The position numbers and the translations under genes were made by a program. From Rhodospirillaceae bacterium (GTDB lineage: Bacteria > Pseudomonadota > Alphaproteobacteria > Dongiales > Dongiaceae), in assembly GCA_016712715.1 (NCBI GenBank), contig JADJQM010000001.1:62001-126000 (forward strand): a stretch of 64,000 nt of DNA, given 5' to 3'. Below the pieces are notes generated by a model that ran no database searches, had not been told where the DNA came from, and worked only from the letters and a program-made list of their open reading frames with translations. Within the stretch, counting starts at the first letter, position 1. Every line of letters starts with the position of its first letter. This document shows positions 60,758-64,000 of the stretch, piece by piece.

Positions 60758-60796
60758 TTACAAAACCGCTGCACTACCACTGTGCTACGCCGGCAC
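60758..60796. repeat. attR, 39-bp core
   Basis: Identical to 45556-45594. It is the 5' half of tRNA-Thr without its 3' half, so it is not a functional tRNA. Confidence 0.93.
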
Positions 60797-60918
60797 GTCC
60801 GAGAAAAATGTGCCTCATATCAGGACGTTGACCAGATACGAGATCCACACGTTCCAGAAACTGAAAGCTCACGCGCAGGCATCCGGCCAGTTTCGCCATC
60901 CTGCGCGTACGGGGCTCT

Positions 60919-60996
60919 TCATACCCAAGCTTTAGCGGCCTGGGAAGGGGGATCGGTCGGCAGGGCTTCATGCATTGCTTGAGCCTCCTTTGTCGG
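60919..60996 (-). pseudogene. 3' tip of a second, related integrase gene
   Basis: On the minus strand the bases encode EALPTDPPSQAAKAWV then stop. The active integrase ends SIMPPKAPSQVA, and its own next codons after the stop spell AWV-stop, so the two ends are homologous. The stop is about 125 bases from attR, the same distance as between the integrase and attL. Upstream coding has decayed. This is a relic of an earlier element in the same tRNA site. Confidence 0.6.
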
Positions 60997-61275
60997 CCTA
61001 GCCGGGCCTCAAAGCCCGAAATTGGCACCCCTAATCACGGCAGAGCGGACAAGCCGGCTAGTCGGTAGCTCGGGTATGGGCATCGATCATGCGCCGGGAC
61101 TGGCAATCTATTGGTGGCCGGGCGCAACCTTTCCGGTGGATGATGATTAACCATCCATGCCGGGTTTCGTCGCCTCAGGCGAATCCAACACAACGCAGGC
61201 ATTCTCAGATTCCATCGCGCCATATGCGCGACGGGGCCCAAGCATTCTTGCGCCCGCATTGCAGAACTGTGACCT
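60997..61275. other. Gene-free stretch
   Basis: No convincing coding frame, terminator or repeat. It continues the decayed region right of attR; the lack of any open frame with a ribosome-binding site suggests scar DNA. Confidence 0.5.
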
Positions 61276-61794
61276 ATGGATGTTCTCAACTTCTATATGC
61301 CGGATATCGATTGGACGCTCTTCGATCGCGGTGATGTGTCGACAGAGATCTGGGGCAAGTTCAAAGAGGTTATTCTTCTATGCCACGCCGCGGTGCATTG
61401 GGAGAGAGAGCTGAAGGCGCTTCGCGGTTCGCGGCCTCAAGCTTTGCCGACGGGCACGCTCAACGGTTCAAATGGCCATATGTTGGGACAGTCCGTGCAT
61501 AGCGCCATTCATCAGATCGAAATGCATATGAGGCGGGCCAATTTCCTTGCGACCGAAAAGATCCTGGAGATGGGCAAGGACGTGCCAAAAAAATATGACG
61601 GCAGTGCCGGGGCCAAGCTTTTTGTCGCACTCAGGGCATCCGTCGGCATCCAGGCGGATGATTGCAGCGCGCAATGCATATCCGTTTGTTTTACGGAGTT
61701 TGACGCGCAGCAAGAACTGGCCGGAGAGCCTGTTGCGATCGTCAGAAGATGGCAAGAGCGAGAGATTTCGGAAGCGCCACCACTGAAGGGGTGA
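61276..61794 (+). CDS. Hypothetical protein
   Basis: A 172-residue protein with no signal, membrane helix or motif I recognise. The start MDVLNFYMPDIDWTLFDRGD is followed by a helical centre with several histidines (CHAAVHWERE, HSAIHQIEMHMRR), so a metal-binding or helical-bundle fold is conceivable. Base composition is near that of the chromosome. It lies in the region right of the element and may belong to an older island. Function unknown. Confidence 0.5.
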   Translation: MDVLNFYMPDIDWTLFDRGDVSTEIWGKFKEVILLCHAAVHWERELKALRGSRPQALPTGTLNGSNGHMLGQSVHSAIHQIEMHMRRANFLATEKILEMGKDVPKKYDGSAGAKLFVALRASVGIQADDCSAQCISVCFTEFDAQQELAGEPVAIVRRWQEREISEAPPLKG

Positions 61795-61948
61795 GTTGAG
61801 CGCCGAGGCGCCAAATGGCAGCCGTCCCAGGCAAGGACACCGACTGTGACAAAACCGAAAGTTGCCGATTTCCCGTTACCTGCGTTATGTGGCTGTATAT
61901 AAGCAAGCCAACAGGCTTCCCTGATGAGACGAATAGAAGGGGTCCTTG

Positions 61949-62290
61949 ATGCACAAAGAAACCGACGACCTTTCCCGTGTGACCCTTTCCGACCGGGCCT
62001 ACTGGAACGACGACCCGCAAGGATTCGTGGTGCGGCTGACCGGTAACGTCGATGTCCGGGCTGTCTTCTATGTGCCCTTGCTCCCGCCAAATTTCGGGAC
62101 CTTTTCAAAGGATATCGGCGGGCGCCTCTATCTGACGCTCTCTGGTGCCGAAAGACTGTTGCTGGGACAAAATGTTAATGCGGCCATTCGGCAGAGGTTG
62201 CCCGATGGCGGGCCTAAGCTTCATTTGATGGGTAAGCTAGAGACCCAGCTGCTCGAAGAGGCGCAGTGCCGACACGTAGTGTTGCATTGA
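61949..62290 (+). CDS. Hypothetical protein
   Basis: A 113-residue protein, mainly strands (GFVVRLTGNVDVRAVFYVPL, FGTFSKDIGGRLYLTLSGAE), with no motif or signal recognised. The ATG at 61949 follows AAGGGG at good spacing; a TTG one codon upstream is possible. The 435 bases after it hold no gene. It may be a chromosome gene next to the insertion site. Confidence 0.5.
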   Translation: MHKETDDLSRVTLSDRAYWNDDPQGFVVRLTGNVDVRAVFYVPLLPPNFGTFSKDIGGRLYLTLSGAERLLLGQNVNAAIRQRLPDGGPKLHLMGKLETQLLEEAQCRHVVLH

Positions 62291-62725
62291 CGCGCCGGCC
62301 GCTGCCTCCCACGCAAATAGCCCTGCCGATCTAGGAACTGCTGCAGCACGACCTGCCCAGACGATCCCAACCGAAAACAGTGCGGGCGCCCGATGGGGAT
62401 GGCATCGGGCGCCCGCGATACGAAGCAGGGATGGGGACGGTTGGGTGAGCCCCGCTTCATGAACTGAACTTAGGGGCGAAGGGGCCAAGGCGTCTGTGAC
62501 TGCGATCACAATCATGCGGGCGGCGCCGGCGCGATGAAGCCCGGCGGGCCTGATCCAGTGGTGGGGTAGCCCCGCCCCTGACGATGTCAGCTAAATGACA
62601 GGTTGGTAAGATATCGCCTGACGCCAATCAGCAATGGCATGGGCCGGGCGATTTCGTTAGGTTCCCGGCCTTAATATCCGGCCGGTCGCCAGATCTGGCC
62701 GGCCTGCACAATTAGGGGTTTCGAC
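62291..62725. other. Gene-free stretch with a strong palindrome
   Basis: No coding frame supported. A 13-bp perfect inverted repeat (GCGGGCGCCCGAT at 62382 and ATCGGGCGCCCGC at 62404) with a 9-base loop stands out; it is not followed by T residues, so I do not call it a terminator. A promoter for the methyltransferase gene should be at the right end, but no boxes are clear. Confidence 0.45.
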
Positions 62726-63448
62726 GTGGCAGAAGAGTTCAACGCCAAGCGCGCCTGGCGCAATTTCAAGCGCTATTTCAAATGGCGCGTCACACACCCC
62801 TTCGCGCCCTATGAGGATTATTATGTCCACGCCGTGATGACGAAGATCAATGCGGGCAGTGGTCATCCCGCTATCGGCTCGGCGTCGCGGCCTGTGCGTG
62901 AGCATGGCGAATTGTTGGAGTTCTTGCAGAGGTTTGGTCTGCAACCCAATGATGTTGCAGTAGATTACGGTTGCGGCTCACTGCGTCTCGGCCGCAGCGT
63001 CATCGACTATCTTGAGCCCGGCAAATTCTGGGGTGTCGACATTACCGACGAGTTCTACAAGCTGGGGCTCGAGGCGATGGACCCCGAATGGCTCCGGCAG
63101 AAGGCTCCGAAGCTTGGTGTCATCAATGCGGAAACGCTGGCCAAGGTAAGGGCCGACAAGCCGCGGCTGATCGGGTCCTGGCATGTCTGCTCGAAAGTGC
63201 CGGAAGCAAGACTCGACAGCTATCTCGGCAACATCATCTCGTTGATGTCGCCCGGCAGCATCGCCCTGGTGCATTTTCCCGAGACAGCGGAACGCCGCCA
63301 ATTGTCCGGCCTCGCCTGGGCCAGCCCGCGCTCGTTGATCGAAGCGGTGGCGAAGCGCCATGCGCCCACGGCCCAGATCAGTTTCGAGCCGCTGGTCGAC
63401 GGCGAAATCGACGGGATCCGCCAGACCCTGCTGGTGATCCGCGCCTAG
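62726..63448 (+). CDS. Class I SAM-dependent methyltransferase
   Basis: A 240-residue protein with the SAM-binding motif I VAVDYGCGSLRLGRSVIDYL (about residues 78-97), followed by GKFWGVDITDEFYKLGLEAM as motif II. N-terminal helices precede the fold. The substrate is unknown. Translation starts at GTG (bases 62726-62728). It stands alone, and the next gene, on the other strand, is a GntR-type regulator. Confidence 0.82.
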   Translation: MAEEFNAKRAWRNFKRYFKWRVTHPFAPYEDYYVHAVMTKINAGSGHPAIGSASRPVREHGELLEFLQRFGLQPNDVAVDYGCGSLRLGRSVIDYLEPGKFWGVDITDEFYKLGLEAMDPEWLRQKAPKLGVINAETLAKVRADKPRLIGSWHVCSKVPEARLDSYLGNIISLMSPGSIALVHFPETAERRQLSGLAWASPRSLIEAVAKRHAPTAQISFEPLVDGEIDGIRQTLLVIRA

Positions 63449-63467
63449 CTGTCCCGCCGAGATCGGT

Positions 63468-64000
63468 TCACTTAGGCGCGATGCGCCCGGAGAGGCGGTA
63501 GCGGCTGCCCGGATAGATCAGGCGAACATGGCTCACCGGCTTGCCGGCTGACCAGGTGCGCCTTGTCAGTTGCAGGCAGGGTTCGTGGGCGTCGATCTTG
63601 AGCAACTTGCGTTCCGAAGCGCCGGGCAGCACCGCCTCGATGATGTGCTCGGCCTCGGATATGGGGGCTATGGCGGTCAGGTAGACATAGGGTGTCTGCC
63701 GCGTGAAATCCTGGTCGAGATAATCGGCGGCGTGGCGGGGATCGACATAGCGATCCTCTAGCTGCACCGGCAATTCGTTCTCCCGGTGCAGCAGTACGGA
63801 ATGAAACACCCTGGCGCCGGGCTTGAGGCCGAAGGTGGCGGCGATCTCGTCCGGCGCCGGCTCGGCCTTCAGGGTCAGGATTTCGGCGCGGTGCTGATGG
63901 CCGCGCTCGGAAATCTCTTCGGCAATGTTGCGCACCTCGAACAAGGCGGCCTGGGGCTTGGCCATGGCGACGAAAGTGCCAACGCCCTGGACACGGGTGA
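63468..64000 (-). CDS. hutC: GntR-family regulator with UTRA domain, HutC-like (5' end outside window)
   Basis: The frame runs off the right edge. The last 176 residues are visible: TRVQGVGTFVA, the end of a GntR winged helix, then the UTRA ligand-binding domain (FEVRNIAEEISERGHQHRAE through YPGSRYRLSGRIAPK). The linker and UTRA sequence are those of histidine-utilization repressors, which respond to urocanate. The hut genes are not in the window, so the name rests on similarity of this part only. Confidence 0.78.
   Translation of the reverse strand, partial: TRVQGVGTFVAMAKPQAALFEVRNIAEEISERGHQHRAEILTLKAEPAPDEIAATFGLKPGARVFHSVLLHRENELPVQLEDRYVDPRHAADYLDQDFTRQTPYVYLTAIAPISEAEHIIEAVLPGASERKLLKIDAHEPCLQLTRRTWSAGKPVSHVRLIYPGSRYRLSGRIAPK

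Larger units (their letters stand above)
45595..60796. mobile_element. Integrated phage-satellite-like element in tRNA-Thr
   Basis: Bounded by perfect 39-bp direct repeats, with an integrase gene at the left end and paired arm-type repeats inside each end. Gene order: integrase, zinc-ribbon protein, excisionase-like protein, primase-polymerase/AAA protein, iteron-like cluster, small-terminase-like protein, several small phage-like genes, T7-type tail fibre, zinc-motif protein, second small-terminase-like protein, then cargo genes. I see no large terminase, portal, capsid or lysis gene, so it cannot be a complete autonomous phage. This fits a satellite or remnant that uses helper functions. 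Confidence 0.85.

Noticed and set aside
60758..60796. Second tRNA-Thr gene
   Set aside because: Only the 5' half is present; the T arm and 3' acceptor strand are missing.
60774..61028. 84-codon minus-strand frame over attR
   Set aside because: It includes part of the tRNA core and the decayed integrase tip; it is not a gene.

Overview
The window is GC-rich alphaproteobacterial chromosome, most like Rhodospirillales. The evidence is the gene content and codon use: alaS, short-type psd next to pssA, secD/secF/yajC, a long GyrA with a C-terminal insertion, a SigF/NrsF pair, GcrA-type zinc motifs and BioY. No rRNA or CRISPR is present. The two complete tRNAs are Lys(UUU) and Thr(UGU).

Layout. 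1-9.5 kb: 3' part of alaS, two PrsW-type membrane protease genes around folE, cyclophilin and icd, a LOG-family gene, and a LysM gene broken by two frameshifts. 9.7-11.8 kb: phospholipid genes psd-pssA followed by a decayed third CDP-alcohol phosphatidyltransferase. 12.0-13.1 kb: a small foreign islet (HNH-type protein plus an integrase tail) at the 3' end of a crp/fnr gene. 13.9-17.7 kb: an extracytoplasmic sigma factor and its NrsF-type anti-sigma factor, divergent from a four-gene bufferin operon (DUF2282 precursor, DUF692 iron oxidase, DUF2063 partner, DoxX). 17.6-20.8 kb: two transporters and a LysR regulator. 20.9-25.9 kb: lytic transglycosylase, yajC-secD-secF and an Mth938-type gene. 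26-45.5 kb: ordinary chromosome (sodB, PuuD-type membrane protein, NDUFAF6-like protein, BKACE, rpmG, Nudix, S41 protease, rnr, tex, gyrA, coaD, tRNA-Lys, bioY and others).

45.6-60.8 kb is an integrated element of about 15.2 kb in tRNA-Thr. It is bounded by a perfect 39-bp direct repeat of the 5' half of the tRNA, and paired integrase arm-type repeats lie inside both ends. It encodes an integrase, an excisionase-like protein, a primase-polymerase/AAA protein followed by ten copies of a heptamer (a likely replication origin), two small-terminase-like proteins, a run of small phage-like genes, and a T7-type tail fibre with a DUF4376-like end. I see no large terminase, portal or capsid gene. This looks like a phage satellite or phage-plasmid-derived island rather than a complete prophage. 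Its right end carries cargo: a membrane protein, a zinc-ribbon protein and a HipA-like kinase/DUF3037 pair. Just outside the right att lies the 3' tip of a second, related integrase, so the tRNA site has been used before.

60.8-64 kb: remnants, two hypothetical genes, a methyltransferase and the 3' part of a HutC-type regulator. Several genes (second PrsW, LysM, third phosphatidyltransferase, MFS, zinc-ribbon) carry apparent frameshifts. These may be real decay or base-call errors, and reads are needed to tell.
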